From: Flavonifractor porci
GTDB taxonomy: Bacteria; Bacillota; Clostridia; Oscillospirales; Oscillospiraceae
DNA length: 64,000 nt
Direction of reading: 5' to 3'
Assembly: GCF_037572415.1 (NCBI RefSeq)
Contig: NZ_JBBHLB010000004.1
Span: 124,001-188,000 of the forward strand
Part shown: piece by piece, positions 48,179-56,144 of the stretch
Layout: each line of letters opens with the position of its first letter
Position numbering within the stretch: position 1 is the first letter of the stretch
Position numbers and translations under genes: made by a program
The notes under the pieces: generated by a model
Told to the model about the DNA's origin: nothing
Seen by the model: the letters and a program-made list of their open reading frames with translations, nothing else
The model's database searches: none

Positions 48179-48928
48179 TTATTGTTTCAGAAGCCGCTTC
48201 AGCGCGGCGGCGTCCAACAGATTCACCGTCACGAACTTCCCCCCATAGAAGACCGCCCAGTTGTTGAACACGCAGGGCAAGGCCTTGGCCTTCTCCAGAG
48301 TGTCCACCGGGATGAGGGTGCAGGGTGCCTCCAGTTCTTCACAGGTTTTGCGCACCAACTCCACGCTCTGGTGGATGTAGGGACACTGGGAACTGTAATA
48401 GACGGTCAGCTCCTGGTTTTCGATGGCCTGCACCTTGGCGTTTTCCCCGAAGCAGGGTTTTGTCCCGTCAAAGGAGAGAGTCAGCAGCCGGTAGCCCTCC
48501 GGGGTGGTGTCCACGGTTTCAAATCCATACTTCTCTGCAAAAGCCTGGTCTGAGAGCCAGGCCTTCTGCTTTTCCGCCCCCAGCATACACACGCCGGACT
48601 TTCCCTTGGCCCTGGCGTCGGCCAGGCAGTATTCCATCAGCTGTCTGCCGTAGCCCTTGCCCTTGAACTCCCCGCTGACCCACAGGCAGTAAATATAGAG
48701 GTAGTTATTCCCCGCCACCGGCACCCAGGCAGTCTCCAACGGGGCGTACTCGATAAACACCACGCCCTTGGCGTCCAGTTTGCGAAACACATGGCCCTCC
48801 CGGAGCCGCTCCCGGAGCCAGGCCCGCTTGGCTTCCACACCGGGGTGGGGCTTCTTGCTGCGAATGATGCAGCACAGGTGCTCCCGATCCAGATTTTCTT
48901 CCGTCAGATTGAGAAACTGATCCCCCAT
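48179..48928 (-). CDS. GNAT acetyltransferase with YoaP domain
   Basis: A 249-residue protein. Residues about 1-150 are a GNAT domain: Y-C-L-W-V-S-G-E-F-K-G-K-G-Y-G-R-Q-L-M-E carries the acetyl-CoA-binding G-x-G-x-G turn. Residues about 170-249 resemble the YoaP domain: Y-Y-S-S-Q-C-P-Y-I-H-Q-S, then N-N-W-A-V-F-Y-G-G-K-F-V-T. Substrate unknown. The divergent WYL regulator begins 165 bases away; the minus-strand promoter of this pair was not clear. Confidence 0.85.
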   Translation of the reverse strand: MGDQFLNLTEENLDREHLCCIIRSKKPHPGVEAKRAWLRERLREGHVFRKLDAKGVVFIEYAPLETAWVPVAGNNYLYIYCLWVSGEFKGKGYGRQLMEYCLADARAKGKSGVCMLGAEKQKAWLSDQAFAEKYGFETVDTTPEGYRLLTLSFDGTKPCFGENAKVQAIENQELTVYYSSQCPYIHQSVELVRKTCEELEAPCTLIPVDTLEKAKALPCVFNNWAVFYGGKFVTVNLLDAAALKRLLKQ

Positions 48929-49022
48929 ATCCTGTACCTCCCGAAAAAACTGCCTTCATGATACCACGCCCTCCGCGGCAAGGCAATGCCGGATCCCACC
49001 AGCAAAAGTTTTTCTTTCAATG

Positions 49023-49061
49023 GGAACATGACAGACAGTTGTCGTGTTCCTGTGCTATAAT
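49023..49061 (+). promoter_or_regulatory. Operator overlapping the WYL-regulator promoter
   Basis: GGAACATGACA (49023-49033) and TGTCGTGTTCC (49040-49050) form an inverted repeat with 10 of 11 pairs and a 6-base centre. The -10 box TATAAT (49056-49061) follows at once, so the repeat covers the -35 position. This is the placing expected of an autorepressor or activator site for the helix-turn-helix regulator encoded 32 bases further on. Confidence 0.65.
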
Positions 49062-49092
49062 GCAGACAGAATCCAGAAGGGGGGCGCATTCC

Positions 49093-50019
49093 ATGAAGAT
49101 GGAACGGCTGATCGGTATCCTGTCCATCCTGCTCCAGCGGGAGAAGGTTACTGCCCCGGAGCTGGCGGAGCAGTTTGAGGTCTCCCGCCGGACCATCCAG
49201 CGGGACATCGAGTCCCTGTGCCGGGCGGGCATCCCCATCTCCACCACCCAGGGCGCGGGGGGCGGCATCTCCATCATGGAAGGCTACCGGGTGGACCGGA
49301 CGGTGCTCACTGCCCCGGAGATGCAGGCCATCCTGGCGGGGCTGAGGAGCTTGGACAGCGTCAGCGGCACCCGGCGCTACGCCCAGCTGATGGAGAAACT
49401 GTCTGCCGGAACGGGTGGGCTGGTACCCGGCGGCGCCCATATGCGCATCGACCTCTCCTCCTGGTACAAGACCAGCCTGCCGCCCAAAATTGAACTTATC
49501 CAGAGTGCCATCGAGCAGCACCGCACCATCCGCTTTACCTACTTTTCTCCCAAGGGGGAGTCGGTGCGTATCGTCGAGCCCTGCTACCTGGTGTTCCACT
49601 GGTCCACCTGGTATGTGTGGGGCTGGTGCCAGAAGCGGGAGGATTTCCGCCTGTTTAAATTGAACCGCATGACAGAGCTTACTACCGGGGATCTCTTTGA
49701 GCCCCGGCCTGCGCCTCTGCCAGACCTGGAGCCGGAGCGCATCTTTCCAGCCAAGTATCAGGTCACCGTTCTCTTTGGCCCGTCTTGCCGCTGGAGGCTG
49801 GTAGAGGAGTACGGTGCGGACCGTTTCACAGTGGAGCCGGACGGCAGGCTTCGTTTTACCGGCGGCTTTCCCGATGCCGACAGCGTGCTCAGCTGGGTGC
49901 TGACCTTCGGGGACAAGGCAGAGTTGCTGGAACCGGCAGAACTGCGGGAGCAGTTGCGGGGACTGACCGAAACACTGGCCCGTCGATATCGAAAGGGGGA
50001 TCAGCATGGCCTCTCATAA
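49093..50019 (+). CDS. WYL-domain transcriptional regulator (YafY type)
   Basis: A 308-residue regulator. N-terminal HTH_11: R-L-I-G-I-L-S-I-L-L-Q-R-E-K-V-T-A-P-E-L-A-E-Q-F, then V-S-R-R-T-I-Q-R-D-I. The WYL domain (about 140-215) has I-R-F-T-Y-F-S-P-K-G-E and W-S-T-W-Y-V-W-G-W-C; the C-terminal extension is WCX-like. WYL domains bind nucleotides or other small ligands. The start at 49093 follows AAGGGGGG. Its stop overlaps the TfoX gene by 14 bases, so it is translated with the operon it probably controls; a candidate operator lies at 49023-49050. Confidence 0.9.
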   Translation: MKMERLIGILSILLQREKVTAPELAEQFEVSRRTIQRDIESLCRAGIPISTTQGAGGGISIMEGYRVDRTVLTAPEMQAILAGLRSLDSVSGTRRYAQLMEKLSAGTGGLVPGGAHMRIDLSSWYKTSLPPKIELIQSAIEQHRTIRFTYFSPKGESVRIVEPCYLVFHWSTWYVWGWCQKREDFRLFKLNRMTELTTGDLFEPRPAPLPDLEPERIFPAKYQVTVLFGPSCRWRLVEEYGADRFTVEPDGRLRFTGGFPDADSVLSWVLTFGDKAELLEPAELREQLRGLTETLARRYRKGDQHGLS

Positions 50020-50326
50020 GGACTTTGTGGACTATGTGGCTGAGCAGCTCCGGGAGGCGGGCGCCATCCGCAGCCGTAAGATGTTCGGAGAATACGGCCT
50101 CTACTGCGATGAGGTGTTCTTCGCAGTCATCTGCGACGACCAGCTTTTTGTTAAAATCACCCCGGCGGGCGAGGAGGCCTTTTCCGACCTGCCCAAGGCT
50201 CCGCCCTACAAGGGGGCCAAGGACTCCTTTCTGGTGGAGAATGTGGAAGACCGGGAATTGATGACCGCTCTCACCCGCCTGACCTGTCTGGCCCTTCAGG
50301 AGCAGCCGAAAAAACGGGGGAAATGA
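50006..50326 (+). CDS. TfoX N-terminal-domain protein
   Basis: A 106-residue single-domain TfoX/Sxy-N protein: F-V-D-Y-V-A-E-Q-L, S-R-K-M-F-G-E-Y-G-L-Y-C-D, then K-A-P-P-Y-K-G-A-K. The C-terminal domain of true Sxy is absent. Small TfoX-N proteins are common in Firmicutes without competence roles. It overlaps the regulator before (14 bases) and the next gene (ATGA). Confidence 0.88.
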   Translation: MASHKDFVDYVAEQLREAGAIRSRKMFGEYGLYCDEVFFAVICDDQLFVKITPAGEEAFSDLPKAPPYKGAKDSFLVENVEDRELMTALTRLTCLALQEQPKKRGK

Positions 50327-50958
50327 CCATGGCCTTTGACTATAAAAAAGAGTACAAGGAGTTCTATCTGCCGCCCAGGACGCCAGGCATCGTCACGGTG
50401 CCCGCCATAAACTTTCTGGCGGTGCGGGGGCAGGGCGACCCCAATGAGAAGGCTGGTGCCTACAAGTACGCCCTGGAGCAGCTCTACGCGGTGGCCTACA
50501 CCATCAAAATGAGCAAACAGAACCCGCCGGAGGGTTACTTCGACTACGTGGTGCCGCCGTTGGAAGGGCTTTGGTGGCAGGAGGGCGTCCACGGCGTGGA
50601 CTATTCCCGCAAGGCGGATTTCCAGTGGATCTCCCTCATCCGCCTGCCGGAGTTTGTAACCAGAGCGGTCTTCCGCTGGGCCGTTCAGAAAGCCGCGGAG
50701 AAAAAGCAGCGGGATTTCTCCAAGGTAGAGTTCTTCTCCTGGGAGGAGGGCCTGTGCGTCCAGTGTATACATATCGGTCCTTACGACGACGAGCCTGCCA
50801 CCGTGGCGGCTATGGAGCAGTGTGCAAAGGGACAGGGCTATGCGTTGGATTTCAGCCAGGGCCGGTTCCACCACGAGATCTATTTGAGCGATGTACGGCG
50901 GTGCAAGCCGGAAAAACTGAAAACGGTCATTCGGCAGCCCATCAAACGGGCAGAGTGA
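50323..50958 (+). CDS. GyrI-like small-molecule-binding protein
   Basis: A 211-residue GyrI-like (SOUL/BacR effector-binding type) protein of the single-domain 'YjbR-neighbour' kind: V-P-A-I-N-F-L-A-V-R-G-Q-G-D-P-N near residue 25 and C-I-H-I-G-P-Y-D-D-E-P-A-T near 147 are the family's two landmark turns. Members bind or hydrolyse amphipathic small molecules. Start overlaps the TfoX stop; an internal ATG two codons later is equally possible. Confidence 0.88.
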   Translation: MTMAFDYKKEYKEFYLPPRTPGIVTVPAINFLAVRGQGDPNEKAGAYKYALEQLYAVAYTIKMSKQNPPEGYFDYVVPPLEGLWWQEGVHGVDYSRKADFQWISLIRLPEFVTRAVFRWAVQKAAEKKQRDFSKVEFFSWEEGLCVQCIHIGPYDDEPATVAAMEQCAKGQGYALDFSQGRFHHEIYLSDVRRCKPEKLKTVIRQPIKRAE

Positions 50959-50966
50959 GGAAAAAG

Positions 50967-51452
50967 ATGAACACAATCATTCGTAAAATACGCCCGGAAG
51001 AACATGGCCTTCTGCGGGAATTTCTCTATCAGGCCATCTATCTCCCGGAAGGTGTGGAGCCGCCGCCCCGATCTGTGGTGGACTTGCCGGAACTGCAGAT
51101 CTATATTGCGGACTTCGGTACTCGGCCGGGTGACCACTGCCTGATAGCCGAGGTGGAGGAAAAAGTGGTGGGTGCGGCGTGGAGCCGCATCATGGAGGAC
51201 TACGGCCACATTGACAACGATACCGTCTCTCTGGCCATCTCTTTACTGCCGGAGCATCGGGGGCTGGGGGTTGGGACACGGCTGTTGCACGGCCTTTTGC
51301 TTCTGCTCCGGGAGAACGGGTATCTCCGGACATCTCTTTCCGTTCAGAAAGAAAATCCGGCACTGCGCCTGTATGAGCGGGTGGGATTCCGGATCGCAGC
51401 GGAACAGGGCACGGAGTATTTAATGCTGCGGGATATTGCCCAAGCGCCGTAA
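50967..51452 (+). CDS. GNAT-family N-acetyltransferase
   Basis: A 161-residue GNAT enzyme. Acetyl-CoA motif: L-L-P-E-H-R-G-L-G-V-G-T-R-L-L, with N-P-A-L-R-L-Y-E-R-V-G-F near the end. The start at 50967 follows GAGGAAAAA, eight bases after the GyrI-like stop. Substrate unknown; co-transcribed in the WYL operon. Confidence 0.88.
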   Translation: MNTIIRKIRPEEHGLLREFLYQAIYLPEGVEPPPRSVVDLPELQIYIADFGTRPGDHCLIAEVEEKVVGAAWSRIMEDYGHIDNDTVSLAISLLPEHRGLGVGTRLLHGLLLLLRENGYLRTSLSVQKENPALRLYERVGFRIAAEQGTEYLMLRDIAQAP

Positions 51453-51467
51453 CAGGAGGATGTTGAT

Positions 51468-51902
51468 ATGGAAAATATAACGGAGAAGCAAAGAGAAAGT
51501 AAGATCCAGCAGTGGTTTTCCATGTGGCTGGACAAACAGGACACGGGCATTGAAAACCTCTTTGCACCTGATGCCGTCTATATCGAAAGCTGGGGGCCGG
51601 AGTACCACGGCAGCGGGAAGATAAAGCTGTGGTTTGAGGAATGGAATACCCGGGGAACGGTACAATGCTGGGACATCCGGCAGCATTTCCACAAACAGGA
51701 CCAGACTGTGGTGGAATGGGTCTTTCGGTGCGCCATGGATGATGGTGTGATCCAGAGTTTTGACGGACTCTCACTCATCCGCTGGAATGAGGCGGGACAG
51801 ATCTGCTTTTTGCAGGAATTCGGCTGCAACGAAAACCGCTATGATCCCTACGCTCAAGGAAAAGCCCCGGTGTTCCGGAAAGAGCGGGCACTGTGGTTTT
51901 GA
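51468..51902 (+). CDS. NTF2-like (SnoaL-type) protein
   Basis: A 144-residue protein with the SnoaL/NTF2-like cone fold: W-F-S-M-W-L, L-F-A-P-D-A-V-Y-I-E-S-W-G-P-E-Y-H-G, then W-V-F-R-C and S-L-I-R-W-N-E-A-G-Q-I. Members are small isomerases, hydrolases or binding proteins; the function here is open. CAGGAGG precedes the ATG, 15 bases after the GNAT stop. Confidence 0.82.
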   Translation: MENITEKQRESKIQQWFSMWLDKQDTGIENLFAPDAVYIESWGPEYHGSGKIKLWFEEWNTRGTVQCWDIRQHFHKQDQTVVEWVFRCAMDDGVIQSFDGLSLIRWNEAGQICFLQEFGCNENRYDPYAQGKAPVFRKERALWF

Positions 51903-51915
51903 AGGAGAGATGGAC

Positions 51916-52473
51916 ATGAAGGGCTTCACCCGTGCAGAAACCCGATTCTCCCTGTGTGGACTCAACTGTGTCCTGTGCAGTATGCACTTGGGCGGGTACT
52001 GTCCTGGCTGCGGCGGGGGAGCAGGCAATCAGAGCTGTGCCATCGCCAGATGCTCCCTGGAGCATGGCGGCGTTCCGTTTTGTTGGGAATGCCTGGAGTA
52101 CCCCTGCTCCCGCTACGAGGGCTTTGACGATGGAGATTCCTTTGTCCCGCACCGAAACCGGCAGCGGGATATTGCCCAGGTCCGGGAACTGGGACTGGAC
52201 GCATACCTTGCCCAGCTGGAGGGGAAACGGGAAATTTTGGAGGAACTTCTGACCCATTACAACGTTGGCCGCCACAAGACCTTTTTCAACACGGCGGTCC
52301 ATCTTTTGCCTCTGGAGGATCTGCGCGCTGTGATAGCTGCTCTGGACAGCCGATCGGAGTTGACAGAAGAGCTGATCAAGGAGCGTGCCCTTGCCGCGGT
52401 GGAACTGCTTCAGGCGGCGGCGGACCGACGGAGTATCAGCCTGAAGCTCAACAAGAAACCGAAAGAGGGGTGA
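51916..52473 (+). CDS. DUF3795 cysteine-rich protein
   Basis: A 185-residue protein with N-terminal Cys clusters: C-G-L-N-C-V-L-C, Y-C-P-G-C-G-G-G, C-A-I-A-R-C and F-C-W-E-C-L-E-Y-P-C, the DUF3795 pattern, probably a zinc or iron-sulfur site. The C-terminal half is helical. The ATG at 51916 is preferred over 51910 because AAGGAG is too close to the first. Part of the WYL operon. Confidence 0.85.
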   Translation: MKGFTRAETRFSLCGLNCVLCSMHLGGYCPGCGGGAGNQSCAIARCSLEHGGVPFCWECLEYPCSRYEGFDDGDSFVPHRNRQRDIAQVRELGLDAYLAQLEGKREILEELLTHYNVGRHKTFFNTAVHLLPLEDLRAVIAALDSRSELTEELIKERALAAVELLQAAADRRSISLKLNKKPKEG

Positions 52474-52477
52474 TCCC

Positions 52478-52873
52478 ATGGCCACGTCCAAAGTGACAGT
52501 CCATTTCCCCTGTCCGGTGGAACAGGTGTGGCAGACGGTGACTGACCTTTCCCATACCGCCTGGCGCAGCGATCTGATCCGGGTGGGTGTTTTGGATGAG
52601 ACTCACTTTGTGGAGTATACCAAAAGCGGCTACGCCACAAATTTTACGGTCACAGATTGTGAGCCGCGTTGCCGCTGGGGCTTTACCATGGAGAACGGCA
52701 ATATGTATGGTGCCTGGGAAGGGGGCTTCGAGGCAGAGGAGTGTGGCACCCGGCTGACTTGCACCGAGACTGTTAGCGCCAAGCGCTGGTGGATGCGCCC
52801 CGTCGTCCCTGGATATCTGAAGCGGCAGCAGAAGCGGTATCTGGACGATTTGCGGAAGGAATTGCTGAAATAA
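52478..52873 (+). CDS. SRPBCC (START-like) domain protein
   Basis: A 131-residue protein of the SRPBCC/polyketide-cyclase-like superfamily: V-T-V-H-F-P-C-P-V-E-Q-V-W-Q-T-V-T-D at the start, W-R-S-D-L-I-R-V, then G-T-R-L-T-C-T-E-T-V. It has a deep hydrophobic-ligand pocket in known members. It starts four bases after the DUF3795 stop and is the last gene of the WYL operon. Confidence 0.85.
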   Translation: MATSKVTVHFPCPVEQVWQTVTDLSHTAWRSDLIRVGVLDETHFVEYTKSGYATNFTVTDCEPRCRWGFTMENGNMYGAWEGGFEAEECGTRLTCTETVSAKRWWMRPVVPGYLKRQQKRYLDDLRKELLK

Positions 52874-52945
52874 GCCGTGTTAATCTGCGTTGCTTGCGGC
52901 AACGGGGCGCTTTCCCTACAATAGGGGCGGAAGGAGTGAGCCCAT

Positions 52946-53055
52946 ATGTTGAACGAAAACATCAAAGCCATCCGGAAGTCCAAGGGCCTTTCCCAGCAGG
53001 AGCTGGCTGTCAAAGTGAATGTGGTGCGGCAGACCGTCTCCAAATGGGAGCAAGG
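52946..53055 (+). pseudogene. XRE regulator, 5' part, split by a transposon
   Basis: Thirty-six codons of an XRE helix-turn-helix (I-R-K-S-K-G-L-S-Q-Q-E-L-A, R-Q-T-V-S-K-W-E-Q) with GAAGGAG upstream, broken at 53054-53055. The matching remainder begins at 61363. Joining 53053 to 61363 restores K-W-E-Q-G-L-S-V-P-D in frame. Into the element the frame reads six more codons and stops. Confidence 0.88.
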
Positions 53056-53056
53056 G

Positions 53057-53076
53057 GTATCACTTAGATAAAGATA
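53057..53076 (+). repeat. Left inverted end repeat of the transposon
   Basis: GTATCACTTAGATAAAGATA matches the complement of 61342-61361 at 17 of 20 positions. It marks the recombinase-binding end. Confidence 0.75.
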
Positions 53077-53132
53077 CCACACCATTCCCACGCTGACTTT
53101 TGCTCAACCGATACAGCCGGAGGGCTGGATAA

Positions 53133-53184
53133 CAAGAAAAGGCGGTATGCGCCCCGTGGAGGGGTAGCGTACCGCCTTTTCTTG
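53133..53184. repeat. Long hairpin near the left transposon end
   Basis: A perfect 15-base inverted repeat, CAAGAAAAGGCGGTA (53133-53147) with its complement (53170-53184), around 22 bases. It could block transcription into the element from the interrupted gene. Confidence 0.7.
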
Positions 53185-53225
53185 TGGGGGTTTCCAAAGG
53201 GGGCAACGCCCCCATTTGGCACACG

Positions 53226-53256
53226 ACTTTGCGAAGCAAAGTGTAGTGTGTTATAC
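53226..53256 (+). other. oriT: Origin of transfer (pMV158/MobV type)
   Basis: ACTTTGC and GCAAAGT (53226-53232, 53236-53242) form a hairpin followed by GTAGTGTG and TTATAC. This is the layout of the pMV158 oriT, in which MobM cuts TAGTGTG|TTA; here the cut would fall at 53250/53251. The MobV relaxase encoded at 58385-59329 is the expected enzyme. Confidence 0.8.
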
Positions 53257-53591
53257 GCTCTGTCGGCGTTGCCGTGAAAATGCCGTTGCCGCCGGGGAGG
53301 GCAAGGGCATTTGAAGCGGCAGGAAAACAGGGCTGTGCTTGCGTGGCGTAGAGCCGTAAGCACAGGTCTGGTTTCAACAGCAGACTGGGCGTATATGAAA
53401 GCCCCCGTCCCTCGTCCTACGCTCCGACTTGTGGACAAAGTGTCCCGAAGTTGTGGCTACACTCCCGGAAAAGTAACAGGACAGCGGGCAACCGTCAAGG
53501 CTGAAATGAACGGGTTTACACCCGGCCTTGACCGCCACCCGCCGTCCCGCTGAATGGGTGGACAAGGCGGCCAATCCCTCAAAGTGCTTGG
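53257..53591. other. Non-coding part of the transposon's left end
   Basis: No convincing gene. GC-rich with short inverted repeats, for example GTCAAGG...CCTTGAC (53489-53534). Confidence 0.5.
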
Positions 53592-53748
53592 CCGCTCTCG
53601 TTCTGATTTTGGAGCGTTTCTTTTCTCATAATGAAATGGGCGGGAAGCCATTTTAGGGCTTTCCCTCCTTGATTGCCCATCTGCAAAGACGGGCGGGACT
53701 GTCAACGGCGGCGCATGAAATGCGCCGTTCATTTTGACCGTTGACTGG
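53592..53748. repeat. Cassette-flanking direct repeat, copy 1
   Basis: About 157 bases nearly identical to 54378-54534. Contains GTCAACGG...CCGTTGAC enclosing a GGCGCAT/ATGCGCC hairpin. It lies just after the stop of the kinase gene. Confidence 0.85.
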
Positions 53749-53803
53749 CTTGGCTGCCTTTGCTATTTCTCTGATAAATGAAATTTCGATTTTTAGAAAT
53801 CGT

Positions 53804-54349
53804 TTAAGATAGCAATGCGGCTCCACTTGAAATTTTTTCTTTTACTGCAAAAACAGCCTCTTGGATAGAATAGGTTGTCGTTTCTATAACATTCGATTCA
53901 TATATCCCCAAATTACAAAATTGCTCCCACATTGTTTCTACTAATTCAACATTTGTTTTTCTGTCTAATTTTGAGCGTTCCACAGCTCGTTTCATAGTTT
54001 CTTCTTTACTGGCTCTTAAAACAATATAGTGTACTTCATAATCTTCTCGAACAAGGGCTCTCCATGGTTCTAAAAACCACGGCCCGACAATTCCATCTAC
54101 AATTACATCATATCCGCCGCGGGCATAGCGCTTTGCAGCTTCTAAAAAGGCTTCAATGACAACTAAATTTTGTTCGTTGGACTCTGGTAAATGCGGCGGT
54201 ATTGCTCCTTTGCTTAAATAATGAAAAAAGTCGTCTGTGTGCATATGCACAGATTTATCCATGTTCGATTCTTTTGCGACAATCGACGCAGTTGTTGTCT
54301 TTCCTGTTCCCGGCGAACCTGTAATCACAATAATTCTTCCTTGATTCAT
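53804..54349 (-). CDS. P-loop kinase, chloramphenicol-phosphotransferase/zeta-like
   Basis: A 181-residue AAA_33-type ATP-binding protein. Walker A G-S-P-G-T-G-K-T-T at residues 11-19; H-M-H-T-D-D-F-F-H-Y at about 35-44 is the usual substrate-side segment of small-molecule kinases of the zeta-toxin/chloramphenicol phosphotransferase type; V-D-G-I-V-G-P-W follows. R-A-S-K-E-E-T-M-K-R-A forms the lid. Lower GC than the element backbone. It probably phosphorylates a small molecule, perhaps a drug; the substrate is not known. It sits between the two 157-base direct repeats, as a cassette. Confidence 0.8.
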   Translation of the reverse strand: MNQGRIIVITGSPGTGKTTTASIVAKESNMDKSVHMHTDDFFHYLSKGAIPPHLPESNEQNLVVIEAFLEAAKRYARGGYDVIVDGIVGPWFLEPWRALVREDYEVHYIVLRASKEETMKRAVERSKLDRKTNVELVETMWEQFCNLGIYESNVIETTTYSIQEAVFAVKEKISSGAALLS

Positions 54350-54377
54350 CTACATTCTCCCTCGCAATTCAGATTTA

Positions 54378-54534
54378 CCGCTCTCTTTCTGGTTTTGGAG
54401 CGTTTCTTCTCTCAAGATTGAAATGGGCGGGAAGCCATTTTAGGGCTTTCCCGCCTTGATTGCCCATCAGCAAAGACGGGCGGGACTGTCAACGGCGGCG
54501 CATTTATGCGCCGTTCATCTTGACCGTTGATTGG
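54378..54534. repeat. Cassette-flanking direct repeat, copy 2
   Basis: Second copy of the repeat at 53592-53748, same orientation, lying between the starts of the kinase gene and the end of the nucleotidyltransferase gene. Differences are few and scattered. Confidence 0.85.
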
Positions 54535-54548
54535 CCCCGCTAACTTTG

Positions 54549-55325
54549 CTACTCTGTTCTAAGTAATTCCTCAATTTGTTTTTTCATATATTCTACAAGT
54601 GCCATCGCTTCCTTTTCTACTGTCTCCCATTCATCAGACAAATTTCCCAAATAAGCTTCCTTTGCCGTTGTTAGCAGGGGGGGGAATCTCTCCGGCAATT
54701 TTAAAATTACCCATTTTGCGGCAACATCTTTTGTCGTGATTTCTTCTGTTACTAAAGTAAACCACATTCGTGATAAGGTTAATAACACATTTCTTTCATC
54801 ACCCTTAAAGCTGGAAATCAAACCAGGTAAAGAAAACCGAATTGCTTTTTTAATTTCGTGAAATGGGATAGCGGGAATAAGCTCTTTGCTTTCCGCCCCC
54901 TTCAAAGTTATGCTATTTTTTCTTGCTTGCCATAATAAAATCATTATATCTGGGTCATTGCAGGCTTGCGGATATTCTCCTGCTTCCATCTCTCCCCTTA
55001 GCCATTCACCATACATATACTGACATTTTGGCGGAAATTGCAACGGAACAATATCAGATTGATTGATAATAGTTACCTCTAAAGGTCTTTTTTCAATACA
55101 GCCTACGGAGCCAGAAATTTTCAATAATTGCTTTGTTAGTTCTGCTCTGATTGAATTACTCAATTCTTGTTTAGTAATTATCAGTATATCTATATCACTA
55201 TCTGGACGCAGCCCATTCATTGTTGCTGAACCATATAAATATATCCCCAATATTTGACCTTGTAATATGGTTTCTGCTATTGAAATAACTTGATTTACTT
55301 GTTGTGGAAATTCATTTATATTCAT
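54549..55325 (-). CDS. ANT(9)-like aminoglycoside nucleotidyltransferase
   Basis: A 258-residue enzyme of the ANT(9)/AadA type, transferring AMP from ATP to spectinomycin (and streptomycin in the AadA branch). The nucleotidyltransferase motif G-S-A-T-M-N-G-L-R-P-D-S-D-I-D begins at residue 32, with the metal-binding D44 and D46. Also seen: R-P-L-E-V-T-I-I-N, P-P-K-C-Q-Y-M-Y-G-E-W-L-R-G, A-R-K-N-S-I-T-L and G-D-E-R-N-V-L-L-T-L-S-R-M-W. All are placed as in ANT(9)-Ia. AT-rich compared with its surroundings. Whether it acts on streptomycin cannot be told from sequence. Confidence 0.9.
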   Translation of the reverse strand: MNINEFPQQVNQVISIAETILQGQILGIYLYGSATMNGLRPDSDIDILIITKQELSNSIRAELTKQLLKISGSVGCIEKRPLEVTIINQSDIVPLQFPPKCQYMYGEWLRGEMEAGEYPQACNDPDIMILLWQARKNSITLKGAESKELIPAIPFHEIKKAIRFSLPGLISSFKGDERNVLLTLSRMWFTLVTEEITTKDVAAKWVILKLPERFPPLLTTAKEAYLGNLSDEWETVEKEAMALVEYMKKQIEELLRTE

Positions 55326-55349
55326 TGTAACTCCTATATGTATTTATTT

Positions 55350-56120
55350 TTACTCCTCAACAACTGATAAAACAGCGTCTAAGGCTAATTCTAAGGCTAT
55401 GGATATACTTGTTTTTCCCCATTCTCTTTCTTGGTATTTATGAGGGTCTGCAAGAGTATCGGCTGAAAAAAGCAGCATAGCCCATGTAACTTTTCTAAAT
55501 TTTGCACACGCCGCCAATGCGGAACATTCCATTTCTACTACTTGACATCCCTCTTCTTTCCGATACTGAACCATTTCTACTGTTTCTCGATAAAAACCGT
55601 CTGTTGTCCATGTTTTAACTTCCCAATATGGTATATTCTTTTGGCTTAAAGCAGATTCAATCGCATTTATACCAGCCTTTGAAATCTCTACTTCTCGGGA
55701 GGGAGGAAGATAATGGTAAGATGTTCCCTCATCTCTCAATGCAGAAACAGGTATCAAAAATCTATTTTCCGGGATGTCTTCCAATACGCCGCAGGAGCCG
55801 ACGGAAATAATCTTTGTTACACCCCCTGCAATTAAATATTCTAAAACTTGGACGGCAGCAGCACTTCCCACAGGAGCCGGACATAGACATATTTTCTCCT
55901 GATTATAAAGACATTCATAAATAGGATATCGTCTTGTTGCACTTTCAAATTCATCTATCTGTATTCCATCATGGGTATGTGCATAATTTTCAACCTCGTC
56001 TCCTAAAAAAGCAAACACTGCTTTTGCAGGAAAACATTTTTTCCCATTTCCCGGCTGAAAAACAGCTTTTGATGCGGTATCGTACTCTAAAACAGGGTAG
56101 TCATGCTTTACTAATGGCAT
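55350..56120 (-). CDS. Nucleoside phosphorylase family protein
   Basis: A 256-residue protein of the PNP/UDP phosphorylase family. S-V-G-S-C-G-V-L (near 112) and C-Q-V-V-E-M-E-C-S-A-L-A-A-C-A (near 193) are the phosphate- and ribose-binding landmarks. F-L-G-D-E-V-E-N is family-like at the N-terminus. It would split a nucleoside, giving a sugar phosphate. AT-rich like the ANT gene 24 bases away. Nucleoside-antibiotic inactivation is possible in such cargo, but purine or pyrimidine salvage is the default reading. Confidence 0.82.
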   Translation of the reverse strand: MPLVKHDYPVLEYDTASKAVFQPGNGKKCFPAKAVFAFLGDEVENYAHTHDGIQIDEFESATRRYPIYECLYNQEKICLCPAPVGSAAAVQVLEYLIAGGVTKIISVGSCGVLEDIPENRFLIPVSALRDEGTSYHYLPPSREVEISKAGINAIESALSQKNIPYWEVKTWTTDGFYRETVEMVQYRKEEGCQVVEMECSALAACAKFRKVTWAMLLFSADTLADPHKYQEREWGKTSISIALELALDAVLSVVEE

Positions 56121-56144
56121 ATTATTATCTCGAATAACAGGCTA

